A stretch of 64,000 nt of DNA, taken from positions 372,001 through 436,000 of the forward strand of contig CAWFFM010000003.1 in NCBI GenBank assembly GCA_963815125.1. The letters are read 5' to 3'. A program made the translations under genes and the position numbers. Below, piece by piece: positions 56,597 to 64,000 of the stretch (position 1 is its first letter; every line of letters starts with the position of its first letter). The stretch comes from Actinocatenispora sp963815125. Its GTDB lineage: Bacteria > Actinomycetota > Actinomycetes > Mycobacteriales > Micromonosporaceae. The notes beneath the pieces are model-generated. The model saw only the letters and a list, made by a program, of their open reading frames with translations. It was not told the origin of the DNA and made no database searches.

Positions 56597-58219
56597 ATGG
56601 TCGACCCGCTCACCACCGTCAACCTTCGTCGTACTCCGCAGTCCGAGCCGGCGGACCCGAGGCAGACCCGCAACAACGCGGGCGGCTTCGCATTCACCGT
56701 GGACACTGCCACCCGGCTCAACCGGTTCCTGACGCTGGGCACCGACGGCGGCACGTACTACTCGTCCGCGCCGGAGCTGACCAGGGACAACGCCAAGGTC
56801 GTGATCGAGGCGGCGCGTACCGACTGCGCCGCGCTGGTCGACGCCGTGGTCGCCGTCTCCACCGCGGGTCGTGCGCCGCGGCAGAACCCGGCGCTGTTCG
56901 CGCTCGCGGTGGCCGCCTCCGTCGGTGACGACGCCGGTCGGGCCGCCGCGCTGGCCGCATTGCCGGCCGTCGCACGTACCGGTACCCACCTGTTCCTGTT
57001 CGCCCGCTACATCGAACAGTTCCGTGGCTGGGGCCGGGGTCTGCGTCGCGCGGTCGGCAACTGGTACCTGGGCAGGGATGTGGGCGCGCTGGAGTACCAG
57101 GTACTCAAGTACCGGCAGCGGGAAGGCTGGTCGCACCGCGACCTGCTGCGCCTCGCGCACCCGGCGACCGACGAGCCGGCCCGTCGTACGCTGTTCGACC
57201 TGGTGTGCGGCCGGGGCCGGGAGGACCTGGCGGAACTGCCGCTGTACCGGGCTTTCCTGGCCGCGCAGCGGGCCACCGAACCGGCGACCTGGGTACGACT
57301 GATCGAGGATTCGGCCCTGTCGTGGGAGATGCTGCCCGATGCGGCGCTGACCGAACCGGCGGTGTGGGCGGCACTGGTGGACCGGGGCATGCCGCAGACC
57401 GCGCTGCTGCGCCAGTTGCCGCGGCTGACCCGGCTGGGCGTGGTGGGCCGTGGCAGCTCGCGTACCGGGGTGGTGGCGGCACAGCTTGCCGACCCGGAGC
57501 GGCTGCGCGCCGCGCGGGTGCATCCGGTGAACGTACTGGTGGCGCTGCGTACCTATGCCTCCGGCCGGTCGGTTCGCGGGGACAGCAGCTGGAAGCCGGT
57601 GGGCGCGCTGGTGGACGCGCTCGACGGTGCGTTCTACGCCGCGTTCGGTGCGGTACGGCCAGCCGGCAAGCGGACCCTGCTCGCCCTGGACGTGTCCGGT
57701 TCGATGATGGCCCCGGCCGGTGGCCTACCGGTCTCGTGCCGGGAGGCGTCCGCCGCACTCGCGCTGGTCACCGCCGCCACCGAACCGGCCAGCAGCATCG
57801 TCGGATTCACCGCGGCCCGTGCCGGGTTCCTGGGTCGCCGGCAATCGGAGGGGCCGTTGACCGAGCTGGCGATCAGTCCCCGGCAGCGACTGGAGGATGC
57901 GGTCAAGGCGGTGTCGAACCTGCCGTTCGGCGGTACGGACTGTGCGTTGCCGATGATCTGGGCGCGCAAGCACCACGTCGAGGTCGACACATTCGTGGTG
58001 TACACCGACAACGAGACGTGGGCCGGCAACATCCATCCGCACCAGGCGCTCGCCGACTATCGCCGGGAGACCGGCATCGACGCGCGGCTGGCCGTGGTCG
58101 GGATGACCGCGACCAGGTTCTCCATCGCCGACCCCACCGACCCGGGGATGCTCGACGTGGCCGGCTTCGACGCGGCGGTACCGACCCTGCTCGGCGACTT
58201 CTCCCGCGGCACCGTCTGA
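56597..58219 (+). CDS. rsr: Ro60 homologue Rsr (TROVE domain protein)
   Basis: A 540-residue ring protein. Residues about 15-340 are the helical-repeat TROVE domain (TRNNAGGFAFTVDTATRLNRFLTLG at the start, LFARYIEQFRGWGRGLRRAV in the middle). Residues about 360-540 are a von Willebrand A domain with a complete MIDAS: LALDVSGSMM (D365, S367, S369), FGGTDCALP and VVYTDNETW. Ro60 binds misfolded RNA ends and Y RNAs. In Deinococcus and Salmonella the Y RNA tethers Rsr to PNPase. The start has GGAG before it; two Y-RNA-like genes precede the gene. Confidence 0.93.
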   Translation: MVDPLTTVNLRRTPQSEPADPRQTRNNAGGFAFTVDTATRLNRFLTLGTDGGTYYSSAPELTRDNAKVVIEAARTDCAALVDAVVAVSTAGRAPRQNPALFALAVAASVGDDAGRAAALAALPAVARTGTHLFLFARYIEQFRGWGRGLRRAVGNWYLGRDVGALEYQVLKYRQREGWSHRDLLRLAHPATDEPARRTLFDLVCGRGREDLAELPLYRAFLAAQRATEPATWVRLIEDSALSWEMLPDAALTEPAVWAALVDRGMPQTALLRQLPRLTRLGVVGRGSSRTGVVAAQLADPERLRAARVHPVNVLVALRTYASGRSVRGDSSWKPVGALVDALDGAFYAAFGAVRPAGKRTLLALDVSGSMMAPAGGLPVSCREASAALALVTAATEPASSIVGFTAARAGFLGRRQSEGPLTELAISPRQRLEDAVKAVSNLPFGGTDCALPMIWARKHHVEVDTFVVYTDNETWAGNIHPHQALADYRRETGIDARLAVVGMTATRFSIADPTDPGMLDVAGFDAAVPTLLGDFSRGTV

Positions 58220-58233
58220 CCGGGAGCTGCTCC

Positions 58234-58797
58234 TCAACCCCGGTGTGCGGTGTCCGCGGTCGTGGCGGCGATGGGTTTGCGCATCCGCATCAACGGCACC
58301 GGTACGCCGCCTGCGGAGTCGTCGAGCCGTTCGACGGGCAGGAAGCCGGCCGCCTCGTAGAGGGGTCGGCCGGCCATCGTGGACATCAGCTCAAGGGTGG
58401 TGAAGCCCTCGGCCGCGGCGGCCTCCTCGCAACGGGCGAGGACCAGCCGACCGACGCCCCTGCGGGTGAAGTCCGGGTGCGTGTACATCGCCCGTACCTT
58501 GGCCGGATCGCGGGCCGGATCCAGCAGTGCGGGGTCCCGGCCCGCGGAGTGGTCGCCGCCGTAGAGGGTGGCCCGCCGGCTCCAGCCGCCGCAGCCGGCC
58601 AACCGACCGTCCAACTCGACGACGAAGTACGTCCCGTCGTCGATGAGCTGCGTGTCGATGCCCATGATGGCGCGGCTGGACCGGATCTGAGCCTCGTCGA
58701 GGAACGTCTTCTGCAACTGGCCGATCGCTGCCCCGATCAACGGCAGCAGCGCCGGCATGTCAGAACGGTGGGCGAGTCGACTCGTCAGAACCATCAT
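58234..58797 (-). CDS. GNAT-family N-acetyltransferase
   Basis: A 187-residue acetyltransferase with VRAMYTHPDFTRRGVGRLVLARCEEAA, the acetyl-CoA-binding R/Q-x-x-G-x-G/A motif (TRRGVGRL). It also has the usual PLYEAAGFLPVERLD end. It transfers acetyl groups to an unknown small molecule or protein. It converges on rsr with a 14-base gap. Confidence 0.85.
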   Translation of the reverse strand: MMVLTSRLAHRSDMPALLPLIGAAIGQLQKTFLDEAQIRSSRAIMGIDTQLIDDGTYFVVELDGRLAGCGGWSRRATLYGGDHSAGRDPALLDPARDPAKVRAMYTHPDFTRRGVGRLVLARCEEAAAAEGFTTLELMSTMAGRPLYEAAGFLPVERLDDSAGGVPVPLMRMRKPIAATTADTAHRG

Positions 58798-58922
58798 TCC
58801 CCCGACCTGTCACCGTTCACCGGACCGCGCTGTGCGGTCGGACCTGCCCGAAACTACCCCTGCGGGCGGTTTCTGCGCTGTGGCCGGGGGCGGATGTCAG
58901 GGTGTGGTGGCAGGGTGGGCAC

Positions 58923-59306
58923 ATGCCACTACGGACGAGGAAGCAGTGGATGGGCGTCGTACTGGACGCCCCGGACGCACGCGAGCTGGCGCACTTCTAC
59001 CAGCGTCTGCTCGGCTGGCAGATCTTCAACGAGTCCGACGGTTGGGTCGATCTCGCGCCGTCGAAGGACGCCGGGTACAACCTCGCCTTCGCGACCGAAC
59101 CGGGCTATGTACGCCCGGTCTGGCCGGCCGCCGAGGGGCAGCAGCAGATGTCCATGCACCTGGACTTCGAGGTCGACGACCTGGACCAGGCCGTGGCGTA
59201 CGCCCTGGAGGTCGGGGCCACCCTGGCGGTCTTCCAGCCGCAGGAGACCGTCCGGGTGATGCTCGACCCGGCCGGGCACCCGTTCTGCCTCTACCTGGAC
59301 GACTGA
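58923..59306 (+). CDS. VOC (glyoxalase-fold) family protein
   Basis: A 127-residue protein. GVVLDAPDARELAHFYQRLLGW, MSMHLDFEVDDLDQAVAYAL and VMLDPAGHPFCLYL are characteristic of the fold, including the His and Glu positions. It is a small, stand-alone member with unknown substrate. The start ATG follows gcagggtggg. Confidence 0.8.
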   Translation: MPLRTRKQWMGVVLDAPDARELAHFYQRLLGWQIFNESDGWVDLAPSKDAGYNLAFATEPGYVRPVWPAAEGQQQMSMHLDFEVDDLDQAVAYALEVGATLAVFQPQETVRVMLDPAGHPFCLYLDD

Positions 59307-59353
59307 CCGGCGAGCCCGCGCCCTGCGTGCCGGTCGGAAGCCCTGCGTGCAGG

Positions 59354-59989
59354 TCAGAAGATGACGGCCCGCCCCAGCACCCCGGTCATGGTGAGTACGC
59401 CGAGCGCCAGCAGCGCAGTGATCGCGACGGCGGCACAGCCGACCCACCATCTCCGGGTACGGCCGCGGCCCAGGGCGATCCAGCCGAGCGCGCCGTAGGC
59501 GAGGCCCTCCAGCAGGAACCACGGCTCGTTGCCGAACAGGTCCTGCAGGTCGGCGGAACGATGGTCCACTGTGGCCCACATCGCGGCGTACTGGACGTCC
59601 ACCTCACCGGCCAGGCTGAGTATCCGCTCGGTCATGGACACCAGCGCGTGCATGCAGCAACCCACGGCGACCGCCCAGCACAGGGCCAGCAGCAGCCGGC
59701 GCGGTACCGGCCGGGACCAGAGCGGAAGTACCGCGATCGGGAGTACGGCGGCGATCGCGATGACGATGGCACCGAACAGGTTGATGAGCTGGAACTCGTG
59801 CTGCGAATCCGTACGGATCGTGCCGGGCAGCAACGCGGTACCGCCGGCGGCGTAGTAGCCGCGGTAGGCGGCGTATGCGAGCGCCCAGATCCCTGCGGCA
59901 ATGCTGAACCGCAGTAGCAAGCGGTGTGTGCCGCGGTTCAGCGGCGCGGCCTGGTCCGGCACGGGGGTCATCGTCATCGGGGTCACCAC
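59354..59989 (-). CDS. Integral membrane protein of unknown function
   Basis: A 211-residue protein with about five membrane helices. GYYAAGGTALLPGTI near the first helix recalls DUF3995-type proteins. Two Cys (GCCMHAL) are buried. It converges on the VOC gene; a short direct repeat (gccctgcgtgc) occurs twice in the 47-base gap. No function can be assigned. Confidence 0.55.
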   Translation of the reverse strand: MVTPMTMTPVPDQAAPLNRGTHRLLLRFSIAAGIWALAYAAYRGYYAAGGTALLPGTIRTDSQHEFQLINLFGAIVIAIAAVLPIAVLPLWSRPVPRRLLLALCWAVAVGCCMHALVSMTERILSLAGEVDVQYAAMWATVDHRSADLQDLFGNEPWFLLEGLAYGALGWIALGRGRTRRWWVGCAAVAITALLALGVLTMTGVLGRAVIF

Positions 59990-60056
59990 GGCCTGATCGT
60001 GACATGAGCGTGCACGTACCGGTACCGATTACTCGTGCTGGTGCTGGTGCCGGAGC

Positions 60057-60086
60057 GTTGATCATGGTGCTACCTGTTGATCATGG
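60057..60086. repeat. GTTGATCATGG doublet
   Basis: The 11-base sequence occurs at 60057-60067 and 60076-60086. The surrounding 277-base gap (59990-60266) has no convincing gene. Similar short strings recur between genes in many actinomycetes, so this may be a dispersed repeat. Confidence 0.4.
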
Positions 60087-60266
60087 CCTCACGGCATGAC
60101 ACGCCGATCGGGGTCGAGCGTTGCCGAGGGACCGGGCCGCGCTCAAGATCCGCAGTGATGGACCGCCAGCCCCCACGTACTGCATGAACTGCCACGATCT
60201 GCGGGGTACACAGTCCAATGCCTCGGATCTTGACCAGCTCCAACGCCGCCGAGATGAACGGTCCGG

Positions 60267-60587
60267 TCAGACCGCGGCACGGGTGGAGCGGCTGAAGTGG
60301 GCCCGGATGGCGCGTGCGTAGTAGGACTCCCACGGTTCGCTCGGCGCCTCGTGGATGTACTCCTTGTCCAGCTTCACCAGGAGGTAGACCAGCTCGCTGC
60401 GGACCGGGGCGATGCCGATCGCCTGGCCCAGTTCGGAGAGCCGGATGAGCCAGTCCCCGTACCACGATGCCCAGTCGGGATCGTCGCCATCGGTGATCCG
60501 GTACACCTGGTGATGCGTCTCGGATGCCTCGTGCAGCAGCGCCGCGACCTGGTCCTTCGCCCCGTTGGTCATCTCCGTCACCCCCAC
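60267..60587 (-). CDS. Small helical protein of unknown function
   Basis: A 106-residue product (or 101 from the ATG at 60572). It is all-helical with many aromatic and acidic residues (DPDWASWYGDWLIRLSELG, EYIHEAPSEPWESYYARAI). No Cys, no signal, no membrane segment. Proteins with a similar WYxxWL pattern are widespread in actinomycetes, but I know no function. Confidence 0.5.
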   Translation of the reverse strand: MGVTEMTNGAKDQVAALLHEASETHHQVYRITDGDDPDWASWYGDWLIRLSELGQAIGIAPVRSELVYLLVKLDKEYIHEAPSEPWESYYARAIRAHFSRSTRAAV

Positions 60588-60719
60588 CCTCCATCCTCAC
60601 CGGCAATGCCCCGGCCGCGGGCCCGAACAGGAATTCTGATCTCTGCCGGTAATGATCCGAAGGCCTGGGAAAAGGCTCCGCAGTGAGGCTGTACGTGATA
60701 GCCGGGAGAGGTGGCGAGA

Positions 60720-61181
60720 ATGCAGGGGTCCACAGTCCGTGTCGCGGTCGAATTTCGGGCGAGGATGAGTCATCCGTTGAGGCGGGACGAGTTCCACGCT
60801 GAGGGTGAGCGGGTCATGGCTGAGCTCCTCAAGCTTGAGGATTCTGGCTTCGCCGATGCTGCGGTGAGTACGGACCACGCAGGCGGGACGATGACGTTGG
60901 AGGGTCTGTTCCAGCTCGAGGGCGACGTCGACGTGATGGAGAAGCCCCTGGCCATCTTCCGCTGCGCGCTGCACGCGACCGGTGGACACACTCCGGACTG
61001 GCCCGGTGGCGATGACCTGGAGGTCCAGGACGAACGGACCTTCTACCTACCGGACAGCCGAGCGTCGACTTCATCGCCGCCTGATCCATCCGGCATCGGT
61101 TGTGTGGCAAGAGAAGCCAAGATAGATCCGCATGACAGTGACCCCGGCGTTCCAGCGCCCGGGGTCACTTGTCGCACCTAG
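60720..61181 (+). CDS. Protein of unknown function, possibly frameshifted near its end
   Basis: The frame gives 153 residues with an alpha/beta start (STVRVAVEFRARM, GFADAAVSTDHAGGTMTLEG). After about residue 112 it runs through Pro/Ser-rich sequence and across a terminator hairpin (61138-61168), which is unusual. In another frame the sequence PSVDFIAA followed by TGA at 61082-61084 looks like a natural end. A one-base indel near 61055 is suspected. Confidence 0.45.
   Translation: MQGSTVRVAVEFRARMSHPLRRDEFHAEGERVMAELLKLEDSGFADAAVSTDHAGGTMTLEGLFQLEGDVDVMEKPLAIFRCALHATGGHTPDWPGGDDLEVQDERTFYLPDSRASTSSPPDPSGIGCVAREAKIDPHDSDPGVPAPGVTCRT
61138..61168. terminator. Bidirectional hairpin terminator
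   Basis: GTGACCCCGG (61138-61147) pairs with CCGGGGTCAC (61159-61168). It sits 15 bases from the stop of the DUF397 remnant, between convergent units. Confidence 0.5.
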
Positions 61182-61182
61182 C

Positions 61183-61369
61183 TACTCTTCGGCGAGCGTC
61201 CTGGTGAACGCGGTCCATGCAACTGGTCCGACGACGAGGGCGGGTCCGTTCCGGTCCTTGCTGTCGCGGACGGCGACGACGCCGATCAGGTTGCGTGCGA
61301 CCTCGACGCACTGGCCCTGGCCGTTGCTGCGACACTCTTATGCCACTCGGCGCCGTTCAGGTCCGTCAC
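61183..61369 (-). pseudogene. Frameshifted DUF397 gene
   Basis: A GTG with AAGGAG before it opens MTDLNGAEWHKS, then the frame fails. One base over, it reads SNGQGQCVEVARNL, IGVVAVRDSKDRNGPALVV and ends AFTRTLAEE-stop. Comparison with the intact copy at 61508 shows one base missing around KS/SN. The length (187 bases) is not a multiple of three. It is the third DUF397 copy of this locus. Confidence 0.75.
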
Positions 61370-61507
61370 TGCTCGTACTCCTTCGACGCGGATACTCAAT
61401 AGTTCCCGGGGCGGCAATATCCAGGGCTACATCGCCCCGCACGGAGTAGGACAGTGTTTCGGAAACGCTAATGTTTTCCGATACGAAGTGGGGGCCGGGG
61501 CCGTGGC

Positions 61508-61702
61508 TCACTGCTTCTCGGCGAGTGTCTTGTTAAACGCCGTCCATGCTGCCGGGTCGACGACGAGCGCTGGACCATCCGGGTCCTTGCTGTCGCGGAT
61601 CGCTACGAGACCAGGCAGATTGCGTGCCACCTCAACGCACTGGCCGCCGTTGCCCCCTGAGCGAGTGCTCTTCGTCCACTCGGCGCCGTTCAGGTCGGTC
61701 AT
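61508..61702 (-). CDS. DUF397 small acidic partner protein
   Basis: A 64-residue protein with the DUF397 core WTKSTRSGGNGGQCVEVARN and VAIRDSKDPDGPALVVDPAAWTAF. These proteins pair with DUF5753-type helix-turn-helix regulators, as in the WhiJ-like systems of Streptomyces. The ATG follows gcgaaggagtac. It lies beyond the terminator of the upstream HTH-DUF397 unit, so it needs its own promoter. Confidence 0.85.
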   Translation of the reverse strand: MTDLNGAEWTKSTRSGGNGGQCVEVARNLPGLVAIRDSKDPDGPALVVDPAAWTAFNKTLAEKQ

Positions 61703-61816
61703 GTTCGTACTCCTTCGCCGCCGGGATCAACAGATCACTGGATGCTGAGATCGTCCACGACCATCCTCGCGCAAGCAGAGCCTCGCGACATCTGAATCCA
61801 GATGGCCGCTCAAGAC

Positions 61817-61854
61817 GATGATGGCCCCGATGCCAAGGCGTCGGGGCCATCATC
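61817..61854 (-). terminator. 14-bp hairpin after the HTH-DUF397 unit
   Basis: GATGATGGCCCCGA (61817-61830) pairs exactly with TCGGGGCCATCATC (61841-61854). It lies eight bases after the DUF397 stop at 61863. Confidence 0.65.
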
Positions 61855-61862
61855 TGCGGCTG

Positions 61863-62060
61863 CTACTTCTTGGTGACCGATTCGGTGAACGCAGCCCAAG
61901 CGGCCGGGACGACGACGAGGGCGGAGCCGTCGGGGTCCTTGCTGTCGCGGACGGCGACGATGCCGGGCAGGTTGCTCGCCACCTCGACGCACTGGCCGCC
62001 TTGCGTGCCGGAGCGGGTGCTCTTGCGCCACTGCGCGCCGGTCAGGTCTTGTGCGGACAT
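61863..62060 (-). CDS. DUF397 small protein overlapping the HTH regulator gene
   Basis: A 65-residue protein with WRKSTRSGTQGGQCVEVASN and VAVRDSKDPDGSALVVVPAAW. Its start overlaps the end of the HTH gene by 19 bases, so the two are co-expressed. It is expected to bind or antagonise the regulator. Confidence 0.87.
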   Translation of the reverse strand: MSAQDLTGAQWRKSTRSGTQGGQCVEVASNLPGIVAVRDSKDPDGSALVVVPAAWAAFTESVTKK

Positions 62061-62980
62061 CCTGTGCTCCCTTCTGTCTCAGAGCGGGTCTTGCTCAGGT
62101 CATCCGCGATGGTACGCAACAGGGCAACAGAATCGGCCGGAGTGTGTGCCAGGCAGCACAGGGCATCCCAGGCGGAGCCATACGCGATGATCTCCTCGGG
62201 CTTTTCCAGGTACCAAGCATTCATCATGGATTCGATGTAGATGAGTCGCGGTTGGATGGTGTCCGGATATCCCGCCGGGGGTGGCGGAAAGTCGATGATC
62301 GTGAACGGCCCATCCAGGCCGGGATGGGCTCCGCTTCCGTACGGCAGCACCTGGATCGTGACGCTTGGCCGTTCGGCCACTGTCATGAGGTGTTCCAGCT
62401 GCTCGCGCAGCACTTTCGGCCCGCCGATCTCTCGATGCATCGCACCCTCGTCGATCACCACTCGTACTTCCGGCGGGTCGTCGACGTCGAGGAGATGCTG
62501 CCGCTGGACGCGAATTGCAAGTTTTTCCTCAAGATCGGTGGTCTTTGGCGTACGGTTGCCGGCCAAGAGCACGGCTCGGGCATAGTCCTGCGTCTGCAAG
62601 AGGCCAGGGATTAGCTGTGGCTCGTACTCCCGCAATGACGACGCAGCGGTTTCCAACCCTACGAAGTTCCCGAAGTCCTTGGGCATGATGTCCGTGTAGG
62701 AGTGCCACCAGCCGCCCCGCTGGCGCGCGAGCCGAGCCACGCCGAGGATGGCCTGTGCCTGCGTTCCGTTTGGATCAATGCCGTAGTAGTCGAGCAGCAC
62801 TTTCAGGTCGCCGGTGCTCGGTGTCATCTCAGCTCGCTCGGCCCGGCCGACCCATGAGATCGTCCTGTCAAGCACGGACGCTGCGTCTTTCATGTCTTTC
62901 CCGGACTTCTCGCGCAACTCTTTGAGAGTCAGGGCGATCAGCCGCCGCTGCGCAGATGGACTCTTCGGTCTGGCCGGCAT
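62042..62980 (-). CDS. Helix-turn-helix regulator with DUF5753 (WhiJ-like)
   Basis: A 312-residue protein. Residues about 10-75 form an XRE-type helix-turn-helix (LREKSGKDMKDAASVLDRTISWVGRAE). The rest is DUF5753 (REYEPQLIPGLLQTQDYARAV, EQLEHLMTVAERPSVTIQVLPYGSGAHPG, MNAWYLEKPEEI). With overlapping DUF397 it makes a typical actinobacterial regulator pair linked to development or toxin-antitoxin-like behaviour. A 9-bp-arm palindrome lies 50 bases before the start. Confidence 0.88.
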   Translation of the reverse strand: MPARPKSPSAQRRLIALTLKELREKSGKDMKDAASVLDRTISWVGRAERAEMTPSTGDLKVLLDYYGIDPNGTQAQAILGVARLARQRGGWWHSYTDIMPKDFGNFVGLETAASSLREYEPQLIPGLLQTQDYARAVLLAGNRTPKTTDLEEKLAIRVQRQHLLDVDDPPEVRVVIDEGAMHREIGGPKVLREQLEHLMTVAERPSVTIQVLPYGSGAHPGLDGPFTIIDFPPPPAGYPDTIQPRLIYIESMMNAWYLEKPEEIIAYGSAWDALCCLAHTPADSVALLRTIADDLSKTRSETEGSTGCPHKT

Positions 62981-63029
62981 GACAGCGAGTCTCCCGTCTC
63001 CTCACACTGAGGCCAAATCTGCCTTACTC

Positions 63030-63053
63030 GCAAGTATCTAACTCGATACTTGC
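63030..63053. promoter_or_regulatory. Operator palindrome of the HTH regulator
   Basis: GCAAGTATC and GATACTTGC flank TAACTC, in the 316-base gap between the HTH gene and the small-protein operon. Arms are exact over nine bases and AT-rich against a GC-rich background. It could control both directions. The rest of the gap (62981-63296) shows no gene I can support. Confidence 0.6.
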
Positions 63054-63296
63054 ATGTTAGCTCATCGTGGTTTATCGTCCCCCGTGTCGGACGTGACGTT
63101 CAGGCCCGAGATGGTGGCAGATCGTGACGTTCGGCGTAGTCCGCAGGCGGCGGGTGTCGACTCGACCCGACTTCCCAATGCCGGCGCCTGCGGATGCCCT
63201 GACCGCGAGGAAGAAGCGCGGACAGGTAGAGGGGCGGCGCGATGGATTGGAGCCCGCGCGCCGCCCCGACCCCATCGACCGCTTGGAGGACAACCG

Positions 63297-63458
63297 ATGG
63301 AGTTCCGTCAGCGTATCCGTACCCGATGGCATGCGCGACGACCGGCGCGCATCCGGGCGGCAGACCCGTACGCGCAGGCGCTCGCGACCGCCTCCCATCT
63401 TGGGATGCTGCGCGACGACCTGGTCGGCGAAGTGACGCCGGCGCGGTGGTACCGGTGA
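63297..63458 (+). CDS. Very small basic protein of unknown function
   Basis: A 53-residue, Arg-rich protein (MEFRQRIRTRWHARRPARIR, ending GEVTPARWYR). TTGGAGG seven bases before the ATG is a strong ribosome site. Its stop overlaps the next start by four bases. Unknown family. Confidence 0.55.
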   Translation: MEFRQRIRTRWHARRPARIRAADPYAQALATASHLGMLRDDLVGEVTPARWYR

Positions 63459-63715
63459 GTGCGGCGATGACCGGGATGGTGCCCCGGGCCGGCGACATCG
63501 TACGGATCAGCGAGCACGCCGCGACCCGCTTCCGAGCCGCGCCGGTCGCACGGTTCCGGGTACTGAAAGCCGTGACGATCCCCGGCCGGCCCGGCTGGTG
63601 CAGCCTCGACGGCTGGGACATGGACACCGATCCCCAGCGGTACGAGCTGGACGTCGAAGTGATCGTCGCCGAACTGACGATCCGGCCCGGCGAGGCGTGG
63701 GGGTCGTCGAGGTGA
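63455..63715 (+). CDS. Small protein of unknown function
   Basis: An 86-residue protein starting at GTG in GTGA. It is rich in beta strands (RAGDIVRISEHAATRFRAAP, YELDVEVIVAELTIRPGEAW) and may be a small SH3-like barrel. It is coupled to both neighbours by four-base overlaps. Confidence 0.55.
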   Translation: MSAAMTGMVPRAGDIVRISEHAATRFRAAPVARFRVLKAVTIPGRPGWCSLDGWDMDTDPQRYELDVEVIVAELTIRPGEAWGSSR

Positions 63716-63963
63716 GCATCGACACCACCATCTGGCTGATGGTCGCGGGACCGTTCCTGGTCGGCGCGATCATCGGCGGCACCATCGGGTACGTCGTCCG
63801 CGCCGAGCGCGCGTCGCGCGAGCTGTGGGACGCCGACCGGCGCGAGGCCGAGATGCTGCGTGAACTCGCGCAACTCAGCGGACCACGCCGCCACCCACCG
63901 GGCCGGCACCGCCGCAAGCCGCAGCCCCATCGCCGTACATCAGTGCTGCCAGCGCCGTCCTGA
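63712..63963 (+). CDS. Small single-span membrane protein
   Basis: An 83-residue protein beginning at GTG in GTGA. Residues 6-28 (TIWLMVAGPFLVGAIIGGTIGYV) form one membrane helix, followed by a charged helix and an Arg/His/Pro-rich tail. It is the third gene of a tightly coupled trio of tiny proteins. Confidence 0.55.
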   Translation: MSIDTTIWLMVAGPFLVGAIIGGTIGYVVRAERASRELWDADRREAEMLRELAQLSGPRRHPPGRHRRKPQPHRRTSVLPAPS

Positions 63964-64000
63964 CCGCCGACCGACCTTGCCGCCGCGGGCCGGCCCCTTG

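Noticed and set aside
60121..60260. A short reading frame on the plus strand after the GTTGATCATGG doublet
   Set aside because: No ribosome site, no recognisable motif, and a composition no better than its antisense; treated as non-coding.

Overview
This window comes from a very GC-rich actinomycete, most likely of the family Micromonosporaceae. The evidence is strong third-position GC, GTG and leaderless starts, an MFS–thymidylate kinase fusion followed by holB, HTH–DUF397 regulator pairs, and ergothioneine genes. It looks chromosomal. I saw no rRNA genes, no canonical tRNA gene, no CRISPR array and no insertion sequence.

Left part (1–16 kb). A small group of type VII secretion-like genes (YbaB-like, EspC-like and a WXG-like gene with a damaged 3' end) is followed by a lipoprotein. 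Next comes a CHAT-protease/TPR locus: a 1263-residue TPR-CHAT protein, a coupled pair encoding a Cys-rich small protein and a membrane protein, and a second TPR protein. Then come a class C beta-lactamase-like hydrolase with an operator-covered leaderless promoter, an FAD oxidase overlapping a membrane-anchored EEP-fold hydrolase, a divergent TetR regulator, and an alanine-racemase-fold PLP enzyme.

Middle (16–48 kb). The tmk fusion gene has a C-terminal tail knocked out of frame by a 17-bp duplication, and holB follows it. The ergothioneine genes egtB-egtC-egtD are joined by 1-base stop/start overlaps. Two protease families more typical of acidic settings occur here, a G1 glutamic peptidase and an S53 sedolisin. 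Many transporters are present: two DHA2-type MFS, one MFS_3 type, POT, a double-length ABC exporter, a cation/proton antiporter with a C-terminal RCK-type domain, and an FUSC protein. A MarR gene overlaps the second DHA2 efflux gene, and a TetR-type palindrome near the S53 peptidase reappears almost unchanged before this MarR operon.

Right part (48–64 kb). There is a second type VII-like gene group, a ricT homologue, a metallophosphoesterase, and an AAA ATPase with a DUF234-like C terminus. The most remarkable locus follows at 56.22–58.22 kb: two tandem tRNA-mimicking RNAs in which the T-arm half precedes the D-arm half, closed by long terminal stems and ended by a strong terminator, directly upstream of a Ro60/Rsr (TROVE) gene. 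These are best read as bacterial Y RNAs (YrlA class) with their Ro60 partner. The window ends with small enzymes, an HTH–DUF397 regulatory set containing one frameshifted DUF397 copy, and a three-gene operon of very small proteins.
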